Shown: positions 22,190-33,990, counted from the stretch's first letter. The stretch is 64,000 nucleotides of DNA from Aphrophora alni (GCA_963513935.1 OY740765.1:71210253-71274252), one strand, 5' to 3'. Numbers and translations: made by a program. The notes: generated by a model from the sequence alone, not told the origin.

Positions 22190-22830
22190 ATACCGGGTCT
22201 TTCAAAAGTATGTTAAAACTTTAATTAACTATAGTTTATTTGTTTTTTTAACATTTAATAAAATAAAGAACATAAATTTATTTGGAATTAAACGGGATTT
22301 AATAATAAAACTTAAAATTAAACCAAATTCTTACTTGTAGGGTTATTAAAACTGGTTTTCGAAGTGGAGAAGCAGTAGTCATTCCTCTATCCTATGCCCG
22401 GCATTTCTCAAAGTGTTGACATTTACCTCAGCTAGGTTTTGAATCTCCTACACCAATTACATCTCTTATGATTGAAGGTCTTCCTGGCCTCTTGATGTCT
22501 CCAATGGACCCGGTGATTTCAAACTTACTAACAAGCTTTTTATACGCGACTACGCTGCCCGGTCTGTCCCTCAAACCGTTGCGAGTACGAAACTTTCTTA
22601 ACCCTGCTGATAAACTCCTTTCACATTCATAATAACACTGAATCAATGTGATACTTGCTTGTAAAGATATAGTCATAATGGAATAAATAAATATCAATAT
22701 AATTATAAACTACTATAAGTTTACCACCTACAAGATTCCTGTGTTTGAAATTGGCAACAATGAGAACACTCGCTGTTATGGCAACAAAGGCAACAAATAA
22801 ATAGTAATGGAAATAACAGCTGATGTTTTA
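22190..22830 (-). pseudogene. Mariner/IS630-like transposase N-terminus, internally deleted element
   Basis: The minus-strand frame 22428-22697 reads CERSLSAGLRKFRTRNGLRD then KKLVSKFEITGSIGDIKRPGRPS. This is the helix-turn-helix (DUF4817-like) N-terminus of IS630/mariner-type transposases, which normally shows 'RkFr...FE.TGs..d....GRPs'. A likely start is the Met of MTISLQASITLIQ near 22676. The frame stops soon after GRPS, with no DDE region before the GGGTCTTTCAAAAGTATG terminus-like motif near 22195. That motif resembles GGGTGTTTCAAAAGGGAT at 28837. The element therefore looks internally deleted and incapable of encoding a catalytic domain. Confidence 0.6.
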
Positions 22831-23140
22831 ATAAATCCCAATTATAACTAAATACATTAACTAAATTAAACTATTATAACTAAATTAAATTAATGATTTT
22901 TTCTCGGGTATTGGACAACAAATAACTAAATCACAAACATTTAAAGTTTTAACTGACTTATAAATGACCCGGCACATCACCAACGCCAAATAGTCACTTC
23001 TTGACTTCCCAAGAGAAAAATTTAGAGTTACAGTATTTGATTCTTTTATTTTTATCGACAATTGGTTGAAATAGTATGGCCCAAGATAGAAGAAAGATTT
23101 TTTTGAACGATATTTTAGTTAGACTTACTTTTTTTTTTTT
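22831..23140. other. Non-coding AT-rich spacer
   Basis: No gene or repeat recognised. A T-run at about 23128-23143 leads into the TTAGG tract. Confidence 0.35.
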
Positions 23141-23144
23141 TTTA

Positions 23145-23197
23145 GATAGGTTAGGTTAGGTCATATTAGGTTAGGTTAGGTCAGGTTAGGTTAAGTT
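23145..23197 (+). repeat. Short degenerate (TTAGG)n interstitial telomere-like tract
   Basis: After a T-run the sequence reads as about ten pentamers, most of them TTAGG, with variants TCATA, TCAGG and TTAAG. (TTAGG)n is the usual insect telomere repeat. The tract is too short and degenerate to be a functional telomere, and GGTTAGGTT pieces also occur alone near 11264, 12525 and 25876. A relic inserted during break repair or a transposon-borne motif are both possible. Confidence 0.55.
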
Positions 23198-24419
23198 ACT
23201 TCGTGTATCGTAATGTTGCCATTCTCATCCTAAATTACTACTTCTAAATTCATAAAATACTAAATATAAATAAATGTTGCACGTGTGAAATTTTTAGTTC
23301 CAATACAGTGAAAAAGAGGATTCGCGCGCCTTTTCCTTCATTAAAATGCTGATATATTTATTATCCGTTATTTTAATACCATTAATTCAAGTTTTATTCG
23401 CCCCCCTACGAAGTATTGAAGTCTGGAGTGAATTAAGGCAAATATTGTTCACAAAAATTTCTTTAAATTTTTCTGATAGTAGTTTCAAGTTGGGAATGTA
23501 AGTACAGTATGTTTCTTCCACGACGTTTTTCCATATAGATATTTAAAATATCTTACTTTTTCTAAAGAACAGCTACAAATCCCAATTTTATTACAATCGT
23601 AATTATTGTGATTACGAAATTATGAAAATCAAAGCCTCTAAAATCGAAAATTGATTATGGTATTTTTTTACATTAACCGTCATTTTTTTCAAGGCTATGA
23701 GCATACGTAGATCTTCCCGAATACATGAAAACAAATTTTTGCTGATACAAGAAAATCTGCTAAAGAACTTATAAACGTCCTTTGAATTTTAAATATAATA
23801 AATAATTGTAAAAAATTATAAATAGATTTGCAATGCAGGCTATATTGACTAGTTCTACATCATTGAATGGTCTTACAGAACAATAACAAATTAAATGAAA
23901 TTGCTGTACCGTATAGTAAATATAATTTGCAAAAATACTATAAATTGTATAATATTTACAACAGTATATTATAACAAATCTTACTTTATTGTTTTATTTA
24001 TTACTCACGTTCTTCATGCCAATGTTAACAAAATAAATAACTTTGAAACATGTAGGTTTTAACTCTTTCTTTAATTGTAAAATTAAAGTTTAAAAATCAT
24101 TTACAAAAAAAAAAATTATCGTTCAAATTTGATGCACTTAATAATTATACAATTAACATCTTAATCTACTACTTATTATAAGTACATAGTTAAATACAAG
24201 TTACTTATTCTACAATGTCTTAATCTAAAATAAAGAAATAAGAGTGCATCAGAATTTTTGACTTTTAAATTTTTACTTTTAATTATTTTGATAAAATGCT
24301 CCGGCTAACTGAAATTTATTATTTAATAATTTAATATACTTTCTCTTTACGGGTTCGTTAGGTTCTTTGGTGACTATAATTTACTTAATATAAAATAGAA
24401 TTTGGTGGTAGTTTGTTTA
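23198..24419. other. Non-coding AT-rich sequence
   Basis: Nothing recognised. 24060-24300 is extremely AT-rich. Confidence 0.35.
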
Positions 24420-25160
24420 ATTGAAATTGTCCATTAATTTGTACTTATCGACTCTGGAGTTCTATTACAACTCCAATGTTCCTGGTTCCTTGAACGTGGT
24501 TCCCGTGTAGACTGCCAGTGTAGATGGATTGATTTGCCTTAATCTTTTCGACGAATCGTCTTTTCTTCATACACTTTTATTTTCACACACTTTTGTAACG
24601 ACGATTACTTTTTAATTTATTCGATGATTATTGCTGTTCAAACACTTCTAGAACAACGCTATTACTCACACACTTTTATGACGACGACTCTTTTTAACTT
24701 ATAAACGACGATTATCTTTTAACTATACTTCGAAGATTATTATTAAATACTTGTACAAAACGACGCAGTTACTATTTAATTTCGACGGTTGATTTCGGCT
24801 AAATCTTTCACAACATTTTTACTTTTTGCTACTAAGAGAAACATTTTCTCCGGAACACCCTTCTTCAATAAGTTAACAACCAAAAAGACCTCTTGCGCTT
24901 CTCTTCTACCCTTATTTATAATTTTTATTTTAAAACTGCTTTATTTCTTCATTGGCTTATTTAAAATCTTTGACGTTACTTTAGAATGATGCAATTCCTT
25001 TCATTGGTCCTTTTCAAATAATTTCGGTTGAAGGCATTGAACTTTTGAAAGCTTTGGCTCCTTGGGGTCCGTGACTGACGTTAGGATCGTTTTTCTAGCT
25101 GTCAACTCTTTCAACTCTTTACAATTTATGGCCTGCCGAGCACTGACCTTTGGGAGCCCT
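24420..25160 (-). mobile_element. Possible solo LTR or LTR fragment
   Basis: On the minus strand a TATAAATAAGGGTAGAAGAG box lies near 24918. It is followed by an LTR/5'UTR-like purine-pyrimidine pattern with repeated AACGACG/CGTCGTC motifs (24535-24790) and ends near 24430. The upstream 25000-25150 resembles a U3 region (CCAATGAAAGGAATTGCATC). No coding region, second LTR or clean TG...CA ends with target duplication could be established, so this is a structural guess. A host promoter on the minus strand is an alternative. Confidence 0.3.
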
Positions 25161-25435
25161 CTATTTAGTTAATATAGAGCAAAATATTATTATGATATTT
25201 ACGATAAGAAAAATATTTCACTCGTTTTTACTTTAACAAAAAGATAAAATAAAAATTAATTAATCATTTAATTCAATATAATTAGAATTTATATAAACTC
25301 TTTCCAATTATGTCGGCCTAAATCACTTTACCTTGAGTCCAGTCTCTTTCAGTTTTATAATAATAACAGTTTTTTTCGTAAACGGGGTGTTTCTATTATG
25401 AAAATTGTCCTACGGCTAAAACATTTTTTTCCCCC
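25161..25435. other. Non-coding spacer
   Basis: Nothing recognised. Confidence 0.3.
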
Positions 25436-25439
25436 GAAG

Positions 25440-26085
25440 AGTGAGGAAATGCATTACACACCATTGGAAGACGCGTAACTTACAGGTGCCTGAAATACGG
25501 GAACGGGAGATTGGCACACATTTTTGGACCTTCTGCCCATGGCAATATTGGCACAATCATTGGAGCGGAATAAGTAGGGTCAACTCGCCTGCTTGGAAAA
25601 GGCACGATTGGCACAACCCTCGACCAGGTAGACGCCATCGAACGAGGGAAAACGGGAATTTTATAATTCCCCGTCAACTCTGCACGACAGACATTTGCCC
25701 GTAATATCACGTATTTTCAAATTTACTTAGAATTAATTTTTACTGTATATTTTTAAAAGTGGCTTTGTCCGTAAACAAAGGAATATGATTATAAACATGT
25801 TTAATACTGTAACGTGCATTTCCGTACGTATTAAATTTTAAAAATATATTGTGTACCAAAACTTAAAAATTGCTTGGTTAGGTTAGACAAAACAATTCCC
25901 ATTTCCCCGCATTCTGGCTACCTGGCTGCTACTACCTGGCCTGGCGGTTGTGCCAATCGTGCCTTTCCGAACCTTACAGGTTGACCCTTCTTTCCCCTCT
26001 AATGATTGTGCCAGTCGTGTTATTCCAAATCGGCTAAAAATGTGTGCCAATCGTTCTACGACCTTGAAATACACCACTGGTATAT
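25440..26085. mobile_element. Foldback element with recurring GATTGGCACA motifs
   Basis: About 25470-25680 and 25890-26075 are inverted copies. Both arms contain, in mirrored order, GATTGGCACACATTTTT, a TTGGCACAATCATT-type block, AGGGTCAAC, AAAGGCACGATTGGCACAAC and GACCAGGTAG- or GGCCAGGTAG-type blocks, ending in a GGGAATT motif. Between them is about 200 bp of AT-rich DNA. Each arm has three to four GATTGGCACA-like motifs spaced tens of bases apart. The small frames 25441-25704, 25480-25710 and 25883-26077 are chance frames within the arms. A MITE or foldback transposon whose arms hold repeated protein-binding sites is the simplest reading. Confidence 0.65.
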
Positions 26086-26099
26086 CCTAAACCTATACC

Positions 26100-26600
26100 T
26101 TCTTTTTACCTGACAGGGTCCAGCAAGGAACCGTTCACATGTTAGCCTATATCTTGCTGGCACCGTCTTCTTGAACCTTCTGGGGCACCATATTATATTC
26201 TTTTGAGGAACAGTTCTTCTACCCTGTCTCACTTAAATAACACCGGCTATCGCTGATTATTCTTCGGCTATTTTCTTCTGTTGTCACCTTCTTCAGTGTA
26301 CCTTCTTCCCGAGTATCTTGCCGACAATGACTTCTCCCACCTCTTCTCTCTATTTTCCACCTATCTCAAGTAACAAAGGTGTGCCGTCGATGTCAGTGCC
26401 GTCCTTGCAATGAACGCAGGTAGGATTATCGCTCTTGGCCATCATGAAGAGATATTGTCGTAATAGACCAAGTCCGGACAGAAATTGGGTCACCGTGTCT
26501 TTCCTTTTTCAATTCTTCAACTGTGGGGATGAACTTTGTGGTCTATTTTATTTTTGCCCTCCTAGCCATCATTTTTGTCACTTCGCCAACGTTGTTTAAG
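26100..26600 (-). pseudogene. LINE ORF2 C-terminal fragment (R1/I/Jockey-type), degenerate
   Basis: The minus strand reads TTKFIPTVEELKKERHGDPI near 26525. After a frameshift it continues GLGLLRQYLFMMAKSDNPTC then VHCKDGTDIDGTPLLLE near 26475-26375. This resembles the C-terminal tail of LINE ORF2 (ltGHG.l..YL.r....sp.C..C....Dt..Ht). Here GHG is GLG, and the H of the zinc knuckle is not retained. The rest down to about 26100 is GC-richer than its neighbours and likely 3' UTR. Recognition rests on a short diverged stretch. Confidence 0.5.
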
Positions 26601-27689
26601 GGGTTTTCCTGGCTATCGTCTCTGGTCTTCTTCTATACGAATCTTCTTCCTTACCAGAACTAGAAGATCTATAGGGATAACATCCGGGATGACTCTTACA
26701 TAAAGCGGTAGGTGCACGAGACTCCAAGCATTAAGTGTCAAAGTAAAAATATAAAAATAAGGAAAACTGTGTAACTTTTTTCTATTTTTTATACCTGAAA
26801 TCATATTAATTTTATTTTTAGTAATAGTTTAATCAGTACTTGGTGATTTTAAACAAATATATTATTATTTATTTGCCCCATTACGTAACCATCTAGTAGC
26901 AATGTTGCAGTAGTCTACAGATTTGAGATACATACTGTACACGTACATTTTACATAAAATACAATATTAAATAAACCTAGATGAAATACATATACATTAT
27001 ATAATCCACTTCACTTACTCTATACCAGAACCTTATAAACTGAGATACTTAAAATGAATATAATTAAACCCCTGAAACCTTCTGAAGAACGATTATTTTT
27101 AAATTTCTAAGAAGGTTTCAAACCAGAGTAGTACACAATTCATTCTAAAAGTTTTAATCTGTCCACAGGATCTTGTGGCACTTTTTATTATTATTTTTTC
27201 GTATGGGATATTTATAATTTAATTACTATTATAGATCGTTTCTTTTTCAAGTTTTGATTTTATTATTTAAATTTTGAAACGCAGTTTGAATTTGTTTGAA
27301 TCCTAGACTTCAAATTTTAAATTCTGGAAAGGAGCGCTAAACAAACTATATAAATATAAACAAATATCGTGTGAAGGTAAACGATTGCGACACATCATAA
27401 TTTAAATTAAATCTGATGACATTCACTAATTTTTCATCCTTTCTTATATGTTTAGACAATTAGAACTTGGCAGTGTGTTACAAAACATGATTTAAAATTC
27501 TGAGCTAGGGTGTTTAATTGAACGAATACTTTAATTGCATTCAGCTTTTAGGAACTTTCATTAATAAAAGTTCAAACTTTTTTACTCAATCGTCCTCAAA
27601 ACTAAATAAAAACAAACCAAAAATAATTGTTTTTAAAAATGTCAGTTCGGTAGTTGTCAATACAGTATTTGGGAAAAAATGATATGTTT
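26601..27689. other. Non-coding AT-rich sequence
   Basis: No gene was seen; the 26613-26804 frame has no motif. A 10-bp-arm hairpin GAAACCTTCT...AGAAGGTTTC lies at about 27076-27122. Confidence 0.35.
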
Positions 27690-28460
27690 AAATAAGGGTC
27701 TAAACTTGCTTCGCTTAAGCCACATACAAGTCTTCATAGTATATCGTATTTCATTAAAATCGAGCTTTTAATAACGGCAATAAAGGTTTACATTAAATTT
27801 CTTCTTTTTTTTCCAATCAGCCTATTCCTATACCGTAATATATTTTTTACTTACGATTTTGTATGTTGATGTGTCATTATTCTTCATATTTCACTGAAAC
27901 TTGAACGAAATTGGTAGAACCAGAGAGATGGTGACCAAATAGATTTTATTTGGGTCCATAGGGCACTTGAGCAACATTTGATAAAAATCGTTCGAATATG
28001 GAAAACAAGGATTCCCTGAATCACAAAAACAAGAAACAAAACTTAATTTATAATAAATTAGTATTTTATTATAATACCCTTGTGTACATTTCGATGACAT
28101 AGTCATCATCCTCGAAGGTTTACTTAAAACTAAACTAAACATAAACCTAAAGCTAAATGCCAAGTAGCGCCCCCTCCCGCACTTAACCGACCACTAACAA
28201 AGAGGCACGTATTGCTTCAGGTAACTGACCTGGATTTTTAGATAATCGAAACTTTGTTATGGCAGCTACCCCCAAATTTTATGTTATCAACAAAAATGCA
28301 AAAAAGAATCGAAATAAGACAAAAAAACCTTGAACTAAATTTGATTGAAATCTGTCCAGCGTTTGGGCTGTACATACGACAGACAAACATAATTCCGAAA
28401 AACACTTTTTTTTTAAATCAAAGAATAACAAAATAATAGAGATCAATTTTTTACTCATCA
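27690..28460 (-). repeat. Dispersed repeat family B, copy 2
   Basis: It shares in order with 35600-36370: the 'cgagcttttaataacggcaa' head, TTTCACTGAAACTTG, 'gagagatggtgaccaaatagattttatttgggtcc', TTATGGCAGCTACCCCCAAA, 'tctgtccagcgtttgggctgtac' and an 'actcatcacattctctatat' tail. It is inverted relative to the tandemly expanded copy at 7480-9330 and has a single core unit. The small frames at 27891-28163, 28254-28436 and 28279-28575 fall in this repeat and its A/T-rich border and are not considered genes. Confidence 0.7.
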
Positions 28461-28835
28461 CATTCTCTATATCATGTGAGAAAGGAAAAATCAAATCACA
28501 GAAAAAAAACAAGGTAAAAAAAACTGTATTTTTGTAAAATATAAATATTTTAATAATATTTTTCTTTAATAACAATAAAACTTTTGTTTTAACTTTTACA
28601 TCTTCAATAGCATATCCCTTAAAGTAAGTATTTCTAATTTCACAAACATGTAAAAGATATTGTTGTTTTTTTAATTATGCTATACAAAACCCGTGCGTCA
28701 CTGATTGAATCATCGTAAGAGTCACTCTTAACGATTGAATGATGATTTAGCTATAAAGATGGATTCGCAATGAGATTCTCTGTCCTAAATAATGGGTGAC
28801 ATTTTCTTGAATAACATTGAAAATATATTATATAG

Positions 28836-29118
28836 GGTGTTTCAAAAGGGATTTTGCAACTTTAAAAGCATGTAGAAATTTATTCAGATAACTTACAGAA
28901 TCGGTTGTGGTGTTATTACACAGCACATTACGTTTGACTCACGTGTGTCACAGTGCGAAATGCAGTCACCAGAAACGCCATCACCGTTGCTGTTAAAAAT
29001 GGCTACTTTCACTGGTGCTGAAGGTGTTCGCTATCTGTTTTGGTTTCACGAAACGAACTCCGCGACTAGAGTTCAGCGCAATTTTCGTATCCAGTATGAA
29101 TTCCTGAAGGCCAAATTA
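28836..29118 (+). pseudogene. Mariner-like transposon 5' end with DUF4817-type transposase N-terminus
   Basis: The segment opens with an element-end-like TATAGGGTGTTTCAAAAGGG, followed by a leader. A plus-strand frame then reads MATFTGAEGVRYLFWFHETN with SATRVQRNFRIQYEF after it. This is the N-terminal helix-turn-helix of IS630/mariner-type transposases annotated DUF4817 ('wf.et.SatrVQRnFR..y'). The likely start is the Met before ATFTGAE near 28999, rather than the upstream Met. The match ends near 29110 and unrelated sequence follows, so the catalytic domain and other end are missing. Confidence 0.65.
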
Positions 29119-29814
29119 ATAAATTTAATATCGAGAGGAGTTATCCTAACCCCTGTTAGTCTTAATCGAAGAAAAAGTGGTGTAAGAGGTCGTAATTTAT
29201 TTAACCTCGTCTGACCTAACACCACTCTAGGTAACCAGCTCTGGTGGACTTACGTATCCATCGTGACCCGGGGATTAGTACTGGTCTTCCCGAGAATGTC
29301 GGGAACAGCTTCATCGAAACTCAACTGACTTTTTAATTTAGTTACCTTCAGCAATTATAAATTAAACTAAAAAAAGGGACGACCAGATTCCAGTCGTGTT
29401 GAGTTGTCGGACGATGTACTTTTCTCCTGACAATACGCCATAGGCTTACCGTGTCAGTAGGTAGTGATGGGGAATACAGATTCATTCGATTTTTGTTTTC
29501 GGTATCGGTTGAATAATTAGTCGTTTATATTTTAGGTAAAAGACAGTTTTAACTACTTTTAAGTAAGATACTTTTATTTTAATCTTCTCGGGACGTAAAT
29601 AAACCATCGATATTCAACCATTTAGATGTTTAATCAATCGAATATTATCATTACGAGCAATTTAACAATAATTATGTGATACAATGTATTTCTTTTTTCT
29701 TCTTTTTTTTCATGTATCAAAATATGTTTAGGGTATATAATTCATAATATAAAAATATTATGTAACTGATGTATAATAAACCATTATAATAGATTATGTT
29801 TTGTTTTGTATGTA
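29119..29814. other. GC-richer unassigned stretch, then AT-rich DNA
   Basis: 29120-29465 is GC-richer than its surroundings and abruptly replaces the transposase match, so it may belong to another element (for example a LINE leader). No protein or RNA family was recognised. 29466-29814 is AT-rich with nothing seen. Confidence 0.35.
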
Positions 29815-32461
29815 CTACAACGGAAATTCGTTGTATGGGATTATATTTTGGTCAAAAATGAGAAAAATCAAAATTTAATCCTAATACAAGGTTTGGCTGA
29901 ATTGTAACCAACTTTGTTGCTCGGGGCGAGTTGGTGAAACTGACCTATAGATAGGTCTAAAGTCGTATGTCGGTAGATTTTGAATAAAAAATTCGTATTT
30001 GATGAATTATGAAAATATGAAATAATAATGTTAAAGGATGTGCAATTGTGGTACAAGTTGTACGCAATACATATCTGTTACGGTTATTTCATATAAACTA
30101 ACATGCGCTACAGCAACATGAATTTTTTTTTTCAAAATTAAGCAAATTCAAAAAACCTTGGTATTTCTGTAATTAATATAGAATTCTAAGAATAAAAGAT
30201 TCTTGTATAATTTTTGAAAAAATCAATATTAAAAAAGTTAGAGGAAATGGTATAATTTGAAAGTTGAATAAAACTTAAATAAATATCAATTTTGAGAATG
30301 TGTTGTATAAGTGTAGTTAACAGATTAAAGTTTAACAAGGAATTACTGTAAAAAATCAAAAATTGAATAAAATTGAAAGGTTATGGTTTTCACACCTTTG
30401 TGTGAAAACCTAGTTAAAATTGTATATGCTAAAGAATATGTAAGTTCCAGGGTGATCAGTAATTAATAAACCCCTAAACAAAGAAGTGGTGAAAAAGAGT
30501 GCGAAATTAAGTAAGACAGGAAGGTCGGACAGCATCTTCGTTACGGCCAGTGTTTTTTACGGAAACTCAACAAAATGGTGAAATTTCAAAACATTAAATC
30601 GAAAGGTGTGAAAAACAAAAACTGAAAATTACGTTGATTGTTGCGTAACAAATTGCGGATGAACGGGCGGACCGACAAACATCACGCGAAATTCTCGTGA
30701 AAGCTGACGTGAAGACCTACAAAATGCTGATCAAGAAAAAATGAAAATTCAGTCAGAAAAGCTGTTAGAAGAGGTTAAAGAAAAAACAATAGGGATTTTT
30801 ACAGTAGCAAGTTTGGAGATGCAGAGTTCCAAACTCCAGGACTTCGTGACGTATAAAGGGGAGGAGCTATCGTACCAACAGAAAGCTAAAGTAACGAAAA
30901 TGATTAATTAAAGTAAAATAATTAAAACAAAGGATTAAAAGACTTGGACTATGGTTAATAACTCATAGATAAGCAACTGAAGCACTAGAACTAAAAATAA
31001 CGCAAAAGTTACGTCAGAAATAAGAAAATAAGGAACTATCGTATTCTTATTAACTCCTGTGAGGGAAAAAAATTGGTAATGGAATACGATAGTTTCAGGT
31101 TATAAATATAGTTGCACCGGCTCTCATGAGCTCTCTGAAAAAAAATTGTTAAACAAGTGTAAGGGGTTTACTATGCCCGAGGTCTCTTAAAAAATTCTGA
31201 ATAGTAGTGTAAGGCGTTACTATGCCCGACGTCGCTCTTATAAAAAATTTATTATAAAGTGGAAAATGTTCAAGTTCAGTGCTGAAAGATAATATTTTAA
31301 ATGAAATAAATCAAAAGTTTGGAAGTGAATTGTGGAATTAGTAAATCGGCAGTGAGTTCCGAAAAAAGTGAAAAAATCTTAACATCCATTGCCTAATGAA
31401 AACTAACACGTCACCGGAACTTTACTAAGGATACATGGATCAACTGTAAACGTCATCACAACCAGACACCAGAGGAGTAAAATCATACAACCATCCAGGA
31501 AAATAATGACCAGGATCTTTAAGACGGCGGTAAAGGTCTGAAAAACTATCTAAATTGTTCTTTTCTTGTTAAGGCAAAGTTGGCCAAAAATTAAACTTAA
31601 ATTCAAATATTACTGATTTTCCTGGGATAAAAATTTAATATAATCTAATGAAAATTGTTTAGGCTAAGATTTAATATCTGTGTGTGGATATTTCTTGTTC
31701 ATTGTAAGTAAAATATTTGTATGATAATCCTGGACAACTAATTAGATTAATAACTGAGAAATTAGTGTTCAGAGATTAATGAAAGTAAATTCACAATTAA
31801 CAGAGTAAAATAAAACGTAAATTTCCTTTTAAATTCAAGTAATTGCCGATCTGCTATTCATAAATAAAATCAATAAGTTTGTAAGAGAATATTTTGTGTT
31901 GTAATAATTATATAATTTAAGAAATTTTTCTTTTTTGAGTAATTTTTTGTTTGTTAGAGAAAATTTGATTTTGTTTCTTTTGTTTAAAATAAAATAAATA
32001 AATATTAATTTCTAAATATCAAAAACAATGAGTTATCATTTATAATTATCCACACAACCTTGTTATGCTTACAGGAAAAAATTTCTAAATAAAAGGTAAG
32101 ATATATTGAATGTAAGAAGGTATTCTCAAGAACACGCTCCCTAGCGATAAAACAGTTAAATAAAAAAAATCGTGTTCTCCCTGAGCAAAGGGGTTAAATG
32201 AAATATAAGTACTGGAAGCATTATAAAAAAGGGTGGTACCACCGGTTTGGGGTAACCTAAACTGTTGAAGGAGTTATTCAATCCAGGCCAGATAATATAA
32301 AGAAGCCTACACTTCCAGTGGATTGCATAACTCATTCTTTGTCACGTGGAAACGGATCCTGAACGGAAAAATTTCAGGATTCGATACTAGTGCGTATCGT
32401 AAATAAGATAGAGGAAGCGTACAGTCTAGCTTATAGAAAAGTTGAGTTTTTTTCGTTGTAG
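29815..32461 (+). mobile_element. Unassigned 2.6-kb element (family D), copy 1
   Basis: It begins CTACAACGGAAATTCGTTG and ends TTTTTTTCGTTGTAG, so the termini are inverted copies of CTACAACG, flanked by TA on both sides. The left terminus is also a self-hairpin (TACAACG...CGTTGTA). The whole length aligns collinearly with the reverse complement of 49518-53356, including AAAATCAAAATTTAATCCTA, AACTCCAGGACTTCGTGACG, the promoter palindrome at 31034-31094, and TGTTGAAGGAGTTATTCAAT near the right end. No long open frame survives. 30740-30900 contains a short coding-like run (KIQSEKLLEEVKEKTIGIFT) ending in stops. TA flanks and inverted ends suggest a non-autonomous Tc1/mariner-type DNA element, but its internal TATA promoter is unusual for one. 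Confidence 0.6.
31034..31110 (+). promoter_or_regulatory. Conserved palindrome plus TATA box in family D
   Basis: AACTATCGTATTC (31034-31046) and GAATACGATAGTT (31082-31094) are perfect 13-bp inverted arms. TATAAATATA (31101-31110) starts seven bases after the second arm. The same palindrome and TATA occur in copy 2 (arms 52013-52025 and 52055-52066, TATA on the minus strand near 52000), although the loop between the arms differs. Two GTGTAAGG..TTACTATGCCCGA repeats follow at about 31159 and 31210; copy 2 has one. Confidence 0.55.
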
Positions 32462-33834
32462 TACATAATAATAATAATAAATGATGATTTATTAATTAAT
32501 TTTTTTAAATTACTACGTTATATTCTTTTACCATGAGATTTTATTTTACATAGTTTTAGAAATAGGTTAAGAATTATATAATAGATTAACTTTACTTTTT
32601 AATATTTGCTTACTATCATTTAAAAGTACTTTTTTTTCTACTAAACATTTGTCAAAAACTGAACATTTTTCATTTTTATATACATAATAAAAAATGACTC
32701 CACTTCAACACTATTATTATTATTATTATTATTTGATATTCTAATTAATGAAACAAAAAATCGAATAAATAGTATTAAAACTACTAAGAAGGTAACACTA
32801 GTAAATATTTCACGCAGTAAATATAAATTCTTTTGAATTTGGCTCATTGGTTTTTAGTTAAAAGACTGATAGTTCATTCAATCGTACATAGGAATTCAAT
32901 TGTAACAGTAAATCACTGTCCGGACGCATAGCAATAGGAAGAATTAGACTAAAAGTAGTTGACTGAATCATTCGACTGAAAACAAACGAATGAATATAAA
33001 AACAACCTATTGGTTAGTTGGTTGGAAAAATCGGTTGATTTTCGTATCAGTAGCAGATCACAGCTGATCCACTGCCATCTCATTGGTATGAGTAACAAAA
33101 AGTAATCTAGTTTCTGATCGCGGATAGCCTTGCAACCAAGATTTGCACTAGCAACTCAAAGCGCGGCCAAAGATTGATTAACCAAACCTCGATGGATCGG
33201 TGTGATTGTTTCTCGGAATGCGTCAAAAATGGTGAGGATTCTTTAAATAGACCTACAATTTATTCTTAGCACTAAAATTTTGTTGTAATGGTTGTCCTCT
33301 ACCAGTTACCAGATACGACTGTTTGCATATCAGTCCATGTCAACGTTTGTATTTGATGCCATACAATAATATTACAATAATAGAACAAATTACTAATACA
33401 AATATAGTCAACATTTCACATCAGTTGCGAGGTGAAATTACAGAATCTGGAGTAGCAAAAATCCATATCCATCTTTGAAGCCTATTCGTGATAGTTCAAT
33501 AGTGAATTTTTGTGTGTGCCCTCAGCAAATTTAAAACTTCTTCTTTTTCATGACTAACATCAAAGGTTAGCCTACTAGAATAAATGGTAGGGATAATGTC
33601 CAGATCTGTTCTGCGTGATGATGTAGGCTGAACTCTACAAGCCAACGTGTATGTTGGCTGTACTAGCTGTATTTCCTTTACTTTCCTGTACAGGTTATGG
33701 AATATACAACAAACATTACTTTCGTTATTTCTTCGGACTACAAACGTTCTACAAGCATTAATTATTTATATTTGTATGTAGTAACAGTTACGATATAAAT
33801 CTTATTTTAAAAATTATTATTATTACATAGGGTT
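32462..33834. other. Non-coding; small exon-like stretch near 33080-33240
   Basis: No gene could be established. 33080-33240 is GC-richer and ends in AAAAATGGTGAGGATT, where ATG is followed directly by a donor-like GTGAGG. That would suit a first exon but is weak evidence. (ATT)n-like and (AAT)n-like short repeats lie at 32465-32480 and 32710-32730. Confidence 0.25.
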
Positions 33835-33869
33835 CATGTTCCGTATGAAGTGGTCCAGAGGTGATTGCT

Positions 33870-33958
33870 CGATTAATAAAAAAAAAAAAAGAAAAAAAAA
33901 AGATTTCTACAGTTGTATCTCTCATGTTTTATGTGTTCAAAACCAGTTTTTTTTTGTT

Positions 33959-33990
<32 letters not shown>
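33870..33990. repeat. Poly-A and poly-T low-complexity tracts
   Basis: An A-rich run (about 33878-33901) and a T-run of about 30 (33959-33989) make the 33836-34063 frame a low-complexity artefact. Confidence 0.85.

Noticed and set aside
29120..29465. GC-richer stretch as a tRNA or rRNA fragment
   Set aside because: No cloverleaf and no conserved rRNA core sequence could be recognised.
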